64,000 bases of DNA, from positions 124,001-188,000 of the forward strand of contig JANINS010000003.1 of assembly GCA_024508725.1 (NCBI GenBank), given 5' to 3'. Every line of letters begins with the position of its first letter. Positions within the stretch are counted from its first letter, which is position 1. The DNA is from Chitinophagaceae bacterium (GTDB lineage: Bacteria; Bacteroidota; Bacteroidia; Chitinophagales; Chitinophagaceae). The notes under the pieces were generated by a model. The model worked only from the letters and a program-made list of their open reading frames with translations, had not been told where the DNA came from and did not search any database. Shown piece by piece: positions 8,560-17,928 of the stretch. Made by a program: the position numbers and the translations under genes.

Positions 8560-10095
8560 ATGCAAAAATATTTACTCCTAACCTTAAGCATCATTTCATT
8601 CAGCTTTGCGTATTCCCAAACACCGGAAGACGCATTAAGAACAGCCTGGTTTACTCCTAACGGTACTGCACGGTATGTTGCAACCGGTGGCGTAATGGGT
8701 TCGCTGGGTGGCGATATCACTGCAGCAAACGTAAACCCTGCAGGCCTGGGCCTTTTTAAAACAAATGAGTTCGTCTTCAGCCCTAACTTTAATCTCAACA
8801 GGAACAAGTTCAGCTTCAGAGGTACAGATACATCTATTAATCGCAATGCTTACCAGAATGGGACAACAGGATGGGTATTCGGAATTCCAAGAGATAAAGG
8901 TGAAAAATGGACGAGCAGTGCAGTTTCTATTTCAGTGAATCAACTTGCCAGCTACAACAATCATGTTAGTTACAAAGGCTTCAACAACTTCAGCTCTTTT
9001 TCTGAGCAATACCTGGAAGAATTAGTAAGAGACAGGGCTGATACAAATGCAGCACTCAGTAATTACATTTTCGGATCTTCACTGGCATTCAGAACCTGGC
9101 TTATCGATACAAGTAATGATCCTGTATCGGGAGTATGGAATGGCTATCAATCACTGGTAACAATTCCTACAGGATTAAATCAACAGCTCGATGCAACTAC
9201 AAGAGGTGGATATCACGAGATCGCTGTAGGTTTTGCCAATAATATGGAAGACAAACTGTACATCGGCGGTAGCATCACGATCCCTCTTTCATTCTATTCC
9301 CGCAATCTGTACTACAGAGAGTCTGATGCAACAAACAGCAAAACGAACGACTTCAATTATTTTGAATTCACGGAGAAAACAACCTCTTTCGGAATTGGTA
9401 TCGGTGCAAAACTTGGTTTCATCTACAAACCGAAAGATCAATGGAGATTAGGATTGGCAGTGCATACACCGCAGTTTATGAACTTCAAAGATAAGATCAG
9501 GGCATCGATGACTACAGATACTGAAGGTTATGCCGGTGTAAGGTCAGAAAGCAGCGATAACCTGAATGATGGAAAACGTGGTGAAAGAACCTACAACCTG
9601 ATGACGCCGTGGAGAGCTATTGCAAGTGGTAGTTATGTGTTCAGGGAAGTATCTGATACAAGAAGGCAAAGAGCTTTTCTTAGTGCCGATATAGAATATG
9701 TGAATTATCGTGGTGCAAGATTTTCTGCCAACGATGAGAACGATGTTACTGCGAAAGACTATTATAAGATGGTAAACGGTGCTGTAAAGGATGCATACAA
9801 AGGCAATTTCAATTTCCGTTTAGGCGGAGAGCTGAAGCTACACACCTTCATGCTTCGTTTGGGTGGTGCTTACTATGGAAGTCCATACAAGCGAAAAGAA
9901 TTAAAAGCCGACAGGATATTAGCAACAGGTGGTTTGGGTTATCGCAATAAAGGTTTTTTTATCGACCTGAGCTATGCCCACACTTTTGTAAAAGATGTAA
10001 ACTTTCCTTACATGCTAAATGACAAAGCCAACACTTTCGCTGTACAAGGTGGAAGCAGAGGCAATGTAGTAGCAACCATTGGATTCAAGTTCTGA
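8560..10095 (+). CDS. FadL/OmpP1-like outer-membrane beta-barrel protein
   Basis: A 511-residue protein beginning with a signal peptide (cleavage after AYSQ). The conserved N-terminal region ARYVATGGVMGSLGGD and AANVNPAGLGL is typical of OmpP1/FadL-type barrels of Bacteroidota. The remainder alternates amphipathic strands and ends with the outer-membrane-type terminus ATIGFKF. Such proteins are usually assigned to uptake of hydrophobic compounds; the substrate here is unknown. The ATG at 8560 was preferred over an in-frame ATG at 8500 because it starts directly at the signal peptide. Confidence 0.85.
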   Translation: MQKYLLLTLSIISFSFAYSQTPEDALRTAWFTPNGTARYVATGGVMGSLGGDITAANVNPAGLGLFKTNEFVFSPNFNLNRNKFSFRGTDTSINRNAYQNGTTGWVFGIPRDKGEKWTSSAVSISVNQLASYNNHVSYKGFNNFSSFSEQYLEELVRDRADTNAALSNYIFGSSLAFRTWLIDTSNDPVSGVWNGYQSLVTIPTGLNQQLDATTRGGYHEIAVGFANNMEDKLYIGGSITIPLSFYSRNLYYRESDATNSKTNDFNYFEFTEKTTSFGIGIGAKLGFIYKPKDQWRLGLAVHTPQFMNFKDKIRASMTTDTEGYAGVRSESSDNLNDGKRGERTYNLMTPWRAIASGSYVFREVSDTRRQRAFLSADIEYVNYRGARFSANDENDVTAKDYYKMVNGAVKDAYKGNFNFRLGGELKLHTFMLRLGGAYYGSPYKRKELKADRILATGGLGYRNKGFFIDLSYAHTFVKDVNFPYMLNDKANTFAVQGGSRGNVVATIGFKF

Positions 10096-10113
10096 TAAAC
10101 AGTTTTGCAAAAG

Positions 10114-10140
10114 AAAAGCCCCGGAATATCCGGGGCTTTT
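10114..10140. terminator. Bidirectional terminator
   Basis: An 11-bp perfect stem (AAAAGCCCCGG/CCGGGGCTTTT) with a 5-nt loop, between the convergent FadL-like and M16-like genes. A/T tracts on both sides suit both strands. Confidence 0.9.
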
Positions 10141-10160
10141 CTTTTCTTCAACGAATTATA

Positions 10161-12221
10161 TTATTTCAGATCATCTGCTGTTAAACCGGTATTCACCTTT
10201 ACATCTTTCAGGTTTATTTCCTGTGTAAACCTTCCAAGATCATAAGCAAGTTTCACCGGGATCTTTACATCACTTCTCTCATCATAATCCCTGATGAAAA
10301 TTTGTATTGTAGTATTGCCTGCAGGTGTTTCTCTCACCATGGAGGTTTTCACTTTCCAGCCTTTTACAATATCGTAATAGTTGGTAACTACTCTTCCTGC
10401 AGGAGATTTCACATCTACCACATAAGCATCTTTTCCATCAACAGATTCAATGCCTTTCAATGTAAAGGTGTAACCTTTATCTCTCATATAAAGATCAGTA
10501 AAGAAAGCTGCCTTCTCATTCAGATCTTCTTTTGCCTTTTCATCAATTGGCTGAGCTGCTCCCTGTTGTGTTTTTGAATACTCACCATTTCTCAACTGTT
10601 CTTTTTGCAAAACCATTCCCTGTACTTCGATCAAACCAAGATAACCTGAACCTACGATCACTTTTTGGGTAACGTTCAATTCGTTTCCTGCAACTGAAGC
10701 AGTTCCGCTCAGGCTGATATCTTTAATAGCACGGATCTTTTTTTCTCCACCCACAGCATCAATGGCTTTTTGTATTACAGACTCAACCGTTACAGATGGA
10801 TCAATTTTCTTCTCAGTTGGCTTTGCAACTTCATTTCCATAGATGTCAAAATACTTGACTTCACCATACTTCTCTAAACCGGTAATTCCTTTGGCATTAC
10901 CAACAATGATGATATGAAGATTACCAGGTTGTACATAAGTGTTAGCCATTCTTTGTACATCAGCCGGAGTAACTTTAGACAGGTTAGTGAGATAGTTCCT
11001 GTAATAATCTTTCGGAAGATTATATCTCGCTATGTTCAAAGCGAAGTTGGCGATGGTAGCAGGTTGCTCCAACGATCTTGCAAAGCCTCCTGAAAGTGAA
11101 TTTTTGAACCTTGCCACCTCTTCAGCTGGAATTGACTCTGTTCTCAACCTGTTGAATTCATACAAGAACTGACCAACAGCACTATCTGTCTTCTCTGTTC
11201 TTACTGATGCATTGGCATTGAACAATCCAATCATTTTATCCGCTCTGGTAGATGAATAAGCACCATAAGTGAATCCATATTTCTCACGAAGGTTTGCGAA
11301 TAAACGTCCGGCACTACTTCCCAAAAGCTCATTCATAACAGAGCTAGGAATTGCATTGGCAGATCCTGGCTTTAACTCAATTGGTGTAACCAGTTTGATC
11401 ACACTTTGCACAGAAGCCGGACGATCAACCACCGCAATATATGTTTTAGCAGGAGCTTTTGGCTGAGTGTAAGTCTTTGTTGGCACCGTACCTTTTTTCC
11501 AGTTGGAAAAATATTTATCAGCTAGTGATTTTGCTTCCGCAGGAGTAATATCTCCTACAAATACCAGGTAAGCAATATTAGGTTTCCAGTAAGTGTTGAA
11601 ATAATCTTTGATATCTTTAAGTGTAACAGCTTTCAGTGTTGCTTCGGTTTCAATATCACCATATGGATGATCTTTTCCATACACCAACCTGTTCACTACA
11701 TTGGTAGAAATGCTATTGGGATTGTCTTTTGCCTGTTGTAACCCTGTAAGCATCTGCTTACGAACCTTCTCTAATTCATCAGCAGAAAAAGCAGGATTGA
11801 AAGTAACTTCTGCCATCAGCTCCATCACCTGGGAGAAATTCTTCTTTAATGAAGAGACAGACAAAGAAGTGGAAGAACCTGAAAGACTTGCACCTAAAAA
11901 ATCGATTGCTTCGTCTAACTCAGCTTTAGATTTCGCCTGTGTTCCCCTGGTGAGTAAGCTTCCTGCTAAAGAAGTTAAACCAGACTTATCTCCTTCAACA
12001 AAAGGTTCTCTATCAATGGTGAGTGTTGCAGAAACACGAGGCAATTTTGTATTCTGAACAACGAATACTTTTAACCCGTTGGCTAAAGTAAACGATGCAG
12101 GATCTGCAATCTGGATCTTTGGTGCAGGAGCAGGCTTCGGAGCCTTTTTTCTGTCGATCTTCACCTGTGCCATTGCCAGCACCGGAGAAAGAAGTAATAA
12201 ACCGATATATATTTTTTTCAT
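10161..12221 (-). CDS. Non-catalytic M16-like peptidase subunit with C-terminal lipoprotein-sorting-like domain
   Basis: A 686-residue exported protein (signal peptide ending AMAQ). Residues about 40-450 form two pitrilysin (M16)-type halves, but the HxxEH zinc motif is absent: the corresponding region reads SLAGSLLTRGTQAKS. The second half keeps the YGFTYGAYSS region usual in M16 subunits. The last ~200 residues resemble a LolA/LppX-type beta domain, found on several Bacteroidota M16 proteins. It follows the catalytic M16 gene by 24 nt, so the pair probably forms a two-subunit periplasmic peptidase. The family call is firm; the LolA-like domain is inference. Confidence 0.88.
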   Translation of the reverse strand: MKKIYIGLLLLSPVLAMAQVKIDRKKAPKPAPAPKIQIADPASFTLANGLKVFVVQNTKLPRVSATLTIDREPFVEGDKSGLTSLAGSLLTRGTQAKSKAELDEAIDFLGASLSGSSTSLSVSSLKKNFSQVMELMAEVTFNPAFSADELEKVRKQMLTGLQQAKDNPNSISTNVVNRLVYGKDHPYGDIETEATLKAVTLKDIKDYFNTYWKPNIAYLVFVGDITPAEAKSLADKYFSNWKKGTVPTKTYTQPKAPAKTYIAVVDRPASVQSVIKLVTPIELKPGSANAIPSSVMNELLGSSAGRLFANLREKYGFTYGAYSSTRADKMIGLFNANASVRTEKTDSAVGQFLYEFNRLRTESIPAEEVARFKNSLSGGFARSLEQPATIANFALNIARYNLPKDYYRNYLTNLSKVTPADVQRMANTYVQPGNLHIIIVGNAKGITGLEKYGEVKYFDIYGNEVAKPTEKKIDPSVTVESVIQKAIDAVGGEKKIRAIKDISLSGTASVAGNELNVTQKVIVGSGYLGLIEVQGMVLQKEQLRNGEYSKTQQGAAQPIDEKAKEDLNEKAAFFTDLYMRDKGYTFTLKGIESVDGKDAYVVDVKSPAGRVVTNYYDIVKGWKVKTSMVRETPAGNTTIQIFIRDYDERSDVKIPVKLAYDLGRFTQEINLKDVKVNTGLTADDLK

Positions 12222-12245
12222 GATTGTCGATGTTTAATGCTGTAA

Positions 12246-13565
12246 TTATTTTGCTTTAGGCACATAGTACAGAACAACCCTGTTCTCTTTGTTCAGGTAT
12301 TTCTTCGCTACATTCATCAGGTCTTGTCTTGTTACTTTCCTGTACTTATCTATTTCTGTATTGATAAGATTCGCATCACCGAAATACACCTGGTAGTTGG
12401 CCAGACTTTCTGCAATACCTGCCATAGTAGCGTTGCTGCTCACGAACTCAGATTCGATCTGGTTCTGCACTTTCTGAAACTCTTTTTCTGAAACAAGATT
12501 CACTTTAAGATCGTTGATCACAGAATCCATCGAGGCTTCCAAAGCTTCCGGCGTAAAGCCCATATTAGGAAGTGCATAATTGATGAACAATCCTGCATCT
12601 TCATTAAAGTAAGGAATAGCAAAAGCGGCTACTGCCATTTCTTTTTCATCTACTAAGATGCGATTCATTCTTGATGATTCACCACCAGACAATAAAGTAG
12701 AAAGAACGTTGAAAGCGTAGTACTCATCGCTTGTTTGCTTTGGAGCCCTATAAGCCTGGATCACAGCAGGAAGCTGGATATTGTCTTCAACATTATCACG
12801 CACTTCTCCACCAAGCGGTGGTTCAACAACATCCGGACGATTGATTGGCTTTGTTCCTTTTGCGATAGGACCAAAATAGGCTGCGATCAGTTGTTTTGTT
12901 TTGGCAATATCAATATCACCAGCAATCGATAAAACACAGTTATTTGGAACATAGAATGTTTTATAGAAGTTGATGAATTCATCCAACTGCGCTGCATTCA
13001 AATGTTCCATACTTCCGATAGGAGCCCAACGATACGGATGCACTTTATAAGCTCTTTTCAGTACTTCGATAAGGATCGTTCCGTAAGGCTGATTATCGAT
13101 TCGCTGACGCTTCTCTTCTTTCACTACTTCACGCTGAGTGTTTACGCCAACCTGTTCGATCTTGGCATGCATCATTCTTTCACTTTCCAGCCAAAGGCCA
13201 AGTTCTAGTTGATTAGAAGGAAGCAGTTCGTAATAAAAAGTTCTGTCTTGTGAAGTGTTTGCATTTAATGCACCCCCTGCATTGGTTACATACTTATCAA
13301 ATTCGCCACGTTTAATGTTCTCGGATCCTTCGAAAAGCAGATGTTCAAAAAAGTGAGCGAACCCTGTTCTTGCAGTATCCTCATTTTTAGAACCCACGTG
13401 ATATAAAGTTGTTACAGCCACAACAGGAGCTGTTTTGTCCTGGTGCAAGATCACAGTTAAACCATTCGGCAAAGTGTACTTCTCGAACTGGATCTTTCTG
13501 GTCTGTGCCATTATCCCAGTGCTCAGAAGCAAAGCTGCAGGCAACAGAAAAAACCATCTTTTCAT
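12246..13565 (-). CDS. M16 family zinc metallopeptidase (catalytic subunit)
   Basis: A 439-residue exported peptidase with a signal peptide (MKRWFFLLPA... ending GIMAQ) and the inverted zinc motif HFFEH at residues 71-75. M16 enzymes degrade peptides inside a closed chamber, and two-chain forms pair an active with an inactive subunit. The following gene encodes just such an inactive partner. The start at 13565 was chosen because upstream in-frame codons (from 13658) would put 31 non-signal residues before the signal peptide. Confidence 0.92.
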   Translation of the reverse strand: MKRWFFLLPAALLLSTGIMAQTRKIQFEKYTLPNGLTVILHQDKTAPVVAVTTLYHVGSKNEDTARTGFAHFFEHLLFEGSENIKRGEFDKYVTNAGGALNANTSQDRTFYYELLPSNQLELGLWLESERMMHAKIEQVGVNTQREVVKEEKRQRIDNQPYGTILIEVLKRAYKVHPYRWAPIGSMEHLNAAQLDEFINFYKTFYVPNNCVLSIAGDIDIAKTKQLIAAYFGPIAKGTKPINRPDVVEPPLGGEVRDNVEDNIQLPAVIQAYRAPKQTSDEYYAFNVLSTLLSGGESSRMNRILVDEKEMAVAAFAIPYFNEDAGLFINYALPNMGFTPEALEASMDSVINDLKVNLVSEKEFQKVQNQIESEFVSSNATMAGIAESLANYQVYFGDANLINTEIDKYRKVTRQDLMNVAKKYLNKENRVVLYYVPKAK

Positions 13566-13669
13566 GTTTCTATGTTTGTTTAAAGAATTTCGACGCAAGT
13601 TGTTAATTGTATTATTGGAAACGTCGCCGCAAGGTGAGCTTTTTCCACCGTTTATCAAAGAAGCTGGTG

Positions 13670-14578
13670 CTATTGATCGGTAAAAACCGTTTCCAGCACT
13701 TGTTTCACTGGTTCATGAGGTGAAAACCACATGATCTGTGGATCTTTTTTAAACCAGGTGAGCTGCCGCTTGGCGTAATGGCGTGAGTTCTTTTTGATGT
13801 CTTCTATCGCTTTATCAATGCTGGTCTTGCCGTTGAAGTATTCGAAAAGTTCTTTATATCCTACTGTTTGTAATGCGTTGAAGTGTTGATAAGGAATCAT
13901 GCTTTTAACTTCTTCTATCAATCCATGTGTTATCATTATATCAACACGTTGATTGATTCTTTCGTAGAGTTCTTGTCTTGGAAGCTCCAATCCTATTTTG
14001 ATGATGTTAAATGGTCGCTGTTGCTTTTCTCCTTTTCTGAATTCAGTGATTGATTCTCCGGTAGATTCCATCACTTCTAAAGCTCTCATCAATCGCTGAG
14101 GATTTTGCTGTTCTGCTGAAGCCCAGAATGCAGGATCTTTTTGCTGAACCTGCCGTTGCAACCATTCTATTCCATTTTTTTCAAACTGTGTTATGATGTT
14201 TTGTCTTATTTCATCATCCACTGATGGAATATCATCCAAACCTTCGGTAAAAGCTTTCACATACAAACCAGTTCCACCAACCATTACAGCAACATCTTTG
14301 TTCTGGAATATTTCGTCTGCTGCTTTTAAAGCGTATTGCTCAAACACCACTGCATTCACATCTTCCTGAACAGAATGTGAGCTGATGAAATAGTGTTGTA
14401 CCTGTTGCAATTCTTCTTCTGTAGGTTTTGCTACACCAATATTGAGTTCTTTATAGCATTGACGGGAATCGGCAGAAATGATCTTCGTATGCAGGAGTTT
14501 GGCTGCCTCAATAGCAAAAGCTGTTTTCCCTACAGCGGTAGGACCAACGATGATGATAATTGTTTTTTTCTTAATCAT
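13670..14578 (-). CDS. miaA: tRNA dimethylallyltransferase
   Basis: A 302-residue MiaA, which adds a dimethylallyl group to A37 of tRNAs reading codons that start with U. The P-loop GPTAVGKTAF is at about residues 12-21, with DSRQCYKELNIGVAKPT just after it (residues 37-52), followed by the FISSHSVQEDVNA segment and the VGGTGLYVKAF motif near residue 100. Length is normal for the family. Two other tRNA-processing genes (cca and tsaC) lie within 5 kb on the same strand but are not in one operon with it. Confidence 0.97.
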   Translation of the reverse strand: MIKKKTIIIIVGPTAVGKTAFAIEAAKLLHTKIISADSRQCYKELNIGVAKPTEEELQQVQHYFISSHSVQEDVNAVVFEQYALKAADEIFQNKDVAVMVGGTGLYVKAFTEGLDDIPSVDDEIRQNIITQFEKNGIEWLQRQVQQKDPAFWASAEQQNPQRLMRALEVMESTGESITEFRKGEKQQRPFNIIKIGLELPRQELYERINQRVDIMITHGLIEEVKSMIPYQHFNALQTVGYKELFEYFNGKTSIDKAIEDIKKNSRHYAKRQLTWFKKDPQIMWFSPHEPVKQVLETVFTDQ

Positions 14579-14651
14579 ATATTATGTTGCAGCGAAGTCA
14601 TTATCTTACTAGATTAGTGTTTAAACTAAATTAGGTTGATACGTAGCAATA

Positions 14652-15113
14652 CTATTCTATCCAGTCAAATAAATATTTCTCATTGTATTCAATATTGAGC
14701 TTCTTCAACAACATCAAATACTCCTCTTTGAAAGATTTAGTTTTATGATGATTCGGCTGATTCATTACATAGTTCACCACTTTATCAATATGGCTATGAC
14801 TGTAAGAAAATGCTCCAAAGCCTTCCTGCCATGAAAATTTGCCAACGATAAGATTATGTTCGTTAATAAATTTTGTAGACTCAGACTTAACAATTCTTAC
14901 AAGATCAGAAATCGCAAGATCAGGCTTTAGGCTAACAAAAAGGTGCAGATGATCTGGCATACAGTAGATAGCATACACCTTATAACCTTTGTTCTGTATA
15001 ATACCTGTAATGTATTTTTCAACCCTGTCCCTAATCTGCTCATTTATAAGATTGCCTCTGCCTTTAACAGCAAAAACAATTTGAACATACAATTGAGTGT
15101 AGGTATTTGGCAT
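14652..15113 (-). CDS. REP-associated tyrosine transposase (IS200-like, TnpA_REP type)
   Basis: A 153-residue Y1-type HUH transposase. The HUH motif is HLHLF within CMPDHLHLFVSLKP, and a candidate catalytic Tyr is in the helix VVNYVMNQPNHHKTK, followed by the SFKEEY segment usual in this Bacteroidota group. It is a single gene without a partner tnpB. Four palindromes of one type lie immediately upstream (15123-15292), as expected for domesticated RAYTs acting on REP sequences. The start was set at the ATG at 15113; the ATG at 15140 lies against the first palindrome and adds nine unrelated residues. Confidence 0.9.
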   Translation of the reverse strand: MPNTYTQLYVQIVFAVKGRGNLINEQIRDRVEKYITGIIQNKGYKVYAIYCMPDHLHLFVSLKPDLAISDLVRIVKSESTKFINEHNLIVGKFSWQEGFGAFSYSHSHIDKVVNYVMNQPNHHKTKSFKEEYLMLLKKLNIEYNEKYLFDWIE

Positions 15114-15122
15114 AAAAAGTAT

Positions 15123-15138
15123 GGCTCCTAACGGAGCC
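15123..15138. repeat. REP-like palindrome 1 (GGCTCC-TAAC-GGAGCC)
   Basis: A perfect 6-bp inverted repeat with a 4-nt centre, 9 nt upstream of the transposase start. It is the first of four related palindromes. Confidence 0.85.
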
Positions 15139-15174
15139 AAATTACTTAAATGATTCTTATTACTATTAAGGTAA

Positions 15175-15189
15175 GGCTCCTCTGGAGCC
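15175..15189. repeat. REP-like palindrome 2 (GGCTCC-TCT-GGAGCC)
   Basis: A perfect 6-bp inverted repeat with a 3-nt centre; second unit of the cluster beside the REP-type transposase. Confidence 0.85.
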
Positions 15190-15230
15190 TGGTAACATTC
15201 AAAAAGTTAATTATAATTTCAAATCACCGA

Positions 15231-15245
15231 GACTCCATCGGAGTC
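15231..15245. repeat. REP-like palindrome 3 (GACTCC-ATC-GGAGTC)
   Basis: Same layout as its neighbours but with a compensated change (G-A-C/G-T-C) that keeps pairing. This indicates that the structure, not only the sequence, is conserved. Confidence 0.85.
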
Positions 15246-15277
15246 ATAGCTTAATAGAAATATAAAAAGGATTTTTT

Positions 15278-15292
15278 GGCTCCGTAGGAGCC
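15278..15292. repeat. REP-like palindrome 4 (GGCTCC-GTA-GGAGCC)
   Basis: A perfect 6-bp inverted repeat, 8 nt beyond the stop of the pRiA4b ORF-3-like gene. It is the last unit of the cluster. Confidence 0.85.
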
Positions 15293-15300
15293 GTACATTT

Positions 15301-15873
15301 CTAATAATCTTCTCCGCTTTCCTCTCCACCACCTGAATCACTTCCAAACTCGTCGCTTTCCGTTTCGCCTTCTTCTCCTTCTTCACCAAAACCTTCCATG
15401 CTATTCAGGTCGTACTTTTCTTCTATCTCATTGAACTTATTTCCAAGCAAACTTTTTGTGCCGTATTGTTGCGGACCAATGCCTTCTGTTCTGGATGTTG
15501 CAGGATAAATGAGCTTAGGATTTTCTTCTTTGCTAACGTTGATCAGTTCAACAAGGAAAGTCCAGTTCTTATCAAAGTCGTACACGTAAATGAACTTCTG
15601 ATTCGTATCTCTTATCTCACTTCCAATGGTTGTTTGTTCCATGATCAGCGGTTCTGCACGATAATCTTTATCGTACTTTTCTAAACTGATCTCACGTCCA
15701 CGTTGCCAGTTATCGTTACTGCGGTAAAAAGTTGCCTTATGTTTATTGTCAAACTCAAACGCTTTCAAAATTGCATAGTGAAGGTCTTGAAAGGATTGGG
15801 TGTGTTTGATCACGATATCACGGTAAACACTATCATCGTCTTCGTAATATGCTCTGAACTTGAGTATCGCCAT
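15301..15873 (-). CDS. Plasmid pRiA4b ORF-3-like protein
   Basis: A 190-residue protein. Residues 1-140 fit the pRiA4b ORF-3/IS1096 TnpR-like fold: a start like AILKFRAYYEDDDSVYRDI, the block SFQDLHYAILKAFEF, and a YVYDFDKNWTFLVEL segment near residue 95 where the family has YxYDFGDxW. The final 30 residues are almost wholly acidic, Gly and Ser. The family is linked historically to mobile elements but its function is not established. Linkage to the adjacent transposase may be coincidence. Confidence 0.8.
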   Translation of the reverse strand: MAILKFRAYYEDDDSVYRDIVIKHTQSFQDLHYAILKAFEFDNKHKATFYRSNDNWQRGREISLEKYDKDYRAEPLIMEQTTIGSEIRDTNQKFIYVYDFDKNWTFLVELINVSKEENPKLIYPATSRTEGIGPQQYGTKSLLGNKFNEIEEKYDLNSMEGFGEEGEEGETESDEFGSDSGGGEESGEDY

Positions 15874-15936
15874 TCAATTACTTTTCTAATGTTAGATACG
15901 GTTGGGTTGCCAGCTTTTGTTTTTCAATTGATCTTC

Positions 15937-16058
15937 GTTGTGTCACTCACTTGTACGTTCGGAACTTTGTTCAGCTGACGTGAGCCGTAAATGGTGAGTC
16001 GTGAAGCTTAGCTCACGATTGACGATTCACGATTCTTCAGTACAAGAGTGCGACGCAA
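15937..16058. repeat. Full palindromic unit of the dispersed GTTGCGTCGCAC repeat
   Basis: The left arm (15937-15957) starts GTTGTGTCACTCACTTGTAC and continues TTCGGAACTTTGTTCAGC. The right arm (16040-16058) is GTACAAGAGTGCGACGCAA. Internal direct repeats of CACGATT(G/C)ACGATT type resemble those in the 7492-7608 copy. The unit fills most of the gap between the ORF-3-like gene and cca. Confidence 0.8.
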
Positions 16059-16119
16059 GGAACGATGACCAAAGAAGTAAAGCTGACTTCACAACCAAAC
16101 TATCGTCGAAAATACGATC

Positions 16120-17532
16120 TTATACAATCGGTTGCAAGTTGTATTCTGCAGCTTTTCTTACCATCAAATTATACGCCGCTTCATAATTATTGGGGATTTC
16201 TCCATCGAGAATGGCTTCACGAATGGCATCTTTGATCAGTCCAACCTGTTTACCTGGCGTTAATCCAAACGTTTGCATGATGATCTCACCTGTGATTGGA
16301 GGTTGCCAGTTACGTATCCGGTCACTTTCTTCTACCAGCTCAAGTCTCTGTTGTACCAGCTCAAAATTTTGCAGGTATCGTTTCACTTTTATTTTGTTCT
16401 TACTGGTGATATCTGCTTTGCAAAGTTTCATCAGGTCTTCAATATCATCTCCGGCATCGAATAACAACCTTCTTATGGCACTATCGGTAATATTTTCTTT
16501 AGTAAGACTGATCGGCCTCAAATGCAAAGCCACCAGCTTTTGAACATACTTCATCTTTTCGTTCAGCGGAAGTTTGAGCTTAGTGAAAATCCTGGGAACC
16601 ATCCTTGCACCAACTACTTCATGACCATGAAATGTCCATCCATCTTCTTCGAATTTTTTGGTTGCTGGTTTACCAATGTCGTGCAATAAAGCAGCCCATC
16701 TAAGCCATAGATCACCGGTTACTTCACAAATATTATCCAGTACCTGTAATGTGTGGTAGAAATTGTCTTTATGACCTTTCCCATCGATAAACTCAGTACC
16801 ATGCAGATCAACCATCGGAGGAAAAATGATGTGCAGCAGTTTTGTTTTGAACAGCAGATCCCAGCCAATCGAAGGTTTGGGGCTGAGCATGATCTTGTTC
16901 AACTCATCTGTAATTCTTTCCTGGGAAACGATCCTGATACGATCAGCATCTGCTTCAATTGCAGCTAAAGTTTCAGGAGCAATAGTAAAGTTGAGCTGTG
17001 TAGCAAAACGAATGGCTCTCATCATCCTCAACGGATCATCACTGAAGGTTTGCAGTGGTTCGAGTGGTGTTTTAATGATACCTTTTTCGATATCGGCTAC
17101 GCCATTGAATGGATCGATCAATCTTCCGTAATCTTCTTTATTGAGGCTGATCGCTAAAGCATTGATGGTGAAATCCCGGCGATTCTGATCGTCTTCTAAA
17201 GTGCCGGGCTCTACTTCAGGCTTGCGACTATGTCGCTGGTAACTTTCTTTTCGGGCACCAACGAATTCCACGTCAAAATCAGGCAGTTTGATGTGTGCCG
17301 TACCGAAGTTCTTGAAGTATGAAACAGTTGGGTTGGAGAAACGCTCAGAGACCTTGTGGGCTAATTCAATTCCATCACCCAGGCAAACAATGTCAGCATC
17401 TTTGGTAGACCGACCAATGATCTTATCTCTTACAAAACCTCCGATAAGGTAACAGGGTAAATTGAGATCCCATGCAGCGTTTGCTATCTTCTTGAAAATG
17501 AACAATTCCCTATCTGTACAATTGATCTGCAT
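16120..17532 (-). CDS. cca: CCA-adding tRNA nucleotidyltransferase / poly(A) polymerase family with HD domain
   Basis: A 470-residue class II nucleotidyltransferase. The active-site block is [19 protein letters not shown] (about residues 34-52) with the DxD carboxylates. It is followed by [14 protein letters not shown] and [13 protein letters not shown] motifs and an HD phosphohydrolase domain ([11 protein letters not shown] near residue 285). It adds or repairs the 3' CCA of tRNAs; the HD domain may add phosphatase activity. The ATG at 17532 was preferred over a TTG at 17553. Confidence 0.93.
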   Translation of the reverse strand: MQINCTDRELFIFKKIANAAWDLNLPCYLIGGFVRDKIIGRSTKDADIVCLGDGIELAHKVSERFSNPTVSYFKNFGTAHIKLPDFDVEFVGARKESYQRHSRKPEVEPGTLEDDQNRRDFTINALAISLNKEDYGRLIDPFNGVADIEKGIIKTPLEPLQTFSDDPLRMMRAIRFATQLNFTIAPETLAAIEADADRIRIVSQERITDELNKIMLSPKPSIGWDLLFKTKLLHIIFPPMVDLHGTEFIDGKGHKDNFYHTLQVLDNICEVTGDLWLRWAALLHDIGKPATKKFEEDGWTFHGHEVVGARMVPRIFTKLKLPLNEKMKYVQKLVALHLRPISLTKENITDSAIRRLLFDAGDDIEDLMKLCKADITSKNKIKVKRYLQNFELVQQRLELVEESDRIRNWQPPITGEIIMQTFGLTPGKQVGLIKDAIREAILDGEIPNNYEAAYNLMVRKAAEYNLQPIV

Positions 17533-17562
17533 TGCAGCAAAGATAGGGTTCAAAAAACCAGT

Positions 17563-17790
17563 CTATTCAAACTCTAACTCGTTCCTGTTCCTGTCCCAAT
17601 CGAATAGTTTTGCCGTAAAGTTTTTGAAACGCTTTCCAGAAAACAAGCTCTCTCTTTCAGGTTTGGTGAACTCAGCAGTCTGTCTTTCTTTTTCTGAACT
17701 GATGGAATGATTGTCAATTCCCAATTGCATGATGGCTCTGATAAAAGAACCCATTTTTTCAGACGGAACGTCTAAAATAACCCTTGCCAT
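17563..17790 (-). CDS. Small hypothetical protein
   Basis: A 75-residue protein beginning MARVILDVPSEKMGSFIRAI and ending in a highly charged stretch (WDRNRNELEFE). The first 25 residues look like a beta strand followed by a helix, as in small antitoxin-like or ribbon-helix-helix proteins, but no toxin gene is adjacent and I do not assign a function. It lies 30 nt before cca and may share its transcript. Confidence 0.65.
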   Translation of the reverse strand: MARVILDVPSEKMGSFIRAIMQLGIDNHSISSEKERQTAEFTKPERESLFSGKRFKNFTAKLFDWDRNRNELEFE

Positions 17791-17928
17791 ATAACTGATT
17801 TTAGATGAATAGTGGCACAATTACTTTTCCAGAACGGATGCATGCCAATTAAAGTTTTACATTCAGCGATCACCAAGCATTCAGATCATTGAAAATCAGA
17901 CGGATGTTTTTCTCCACAGCTTTCCACA

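Noticed and set aside
13588-13600. TTCGACGCAAG, similar to the inverted dispersed repeat
   Set aside because: Only about nine bases match and the leader and GTAC end are missing; it may be a decayed copy, but it is not counted.
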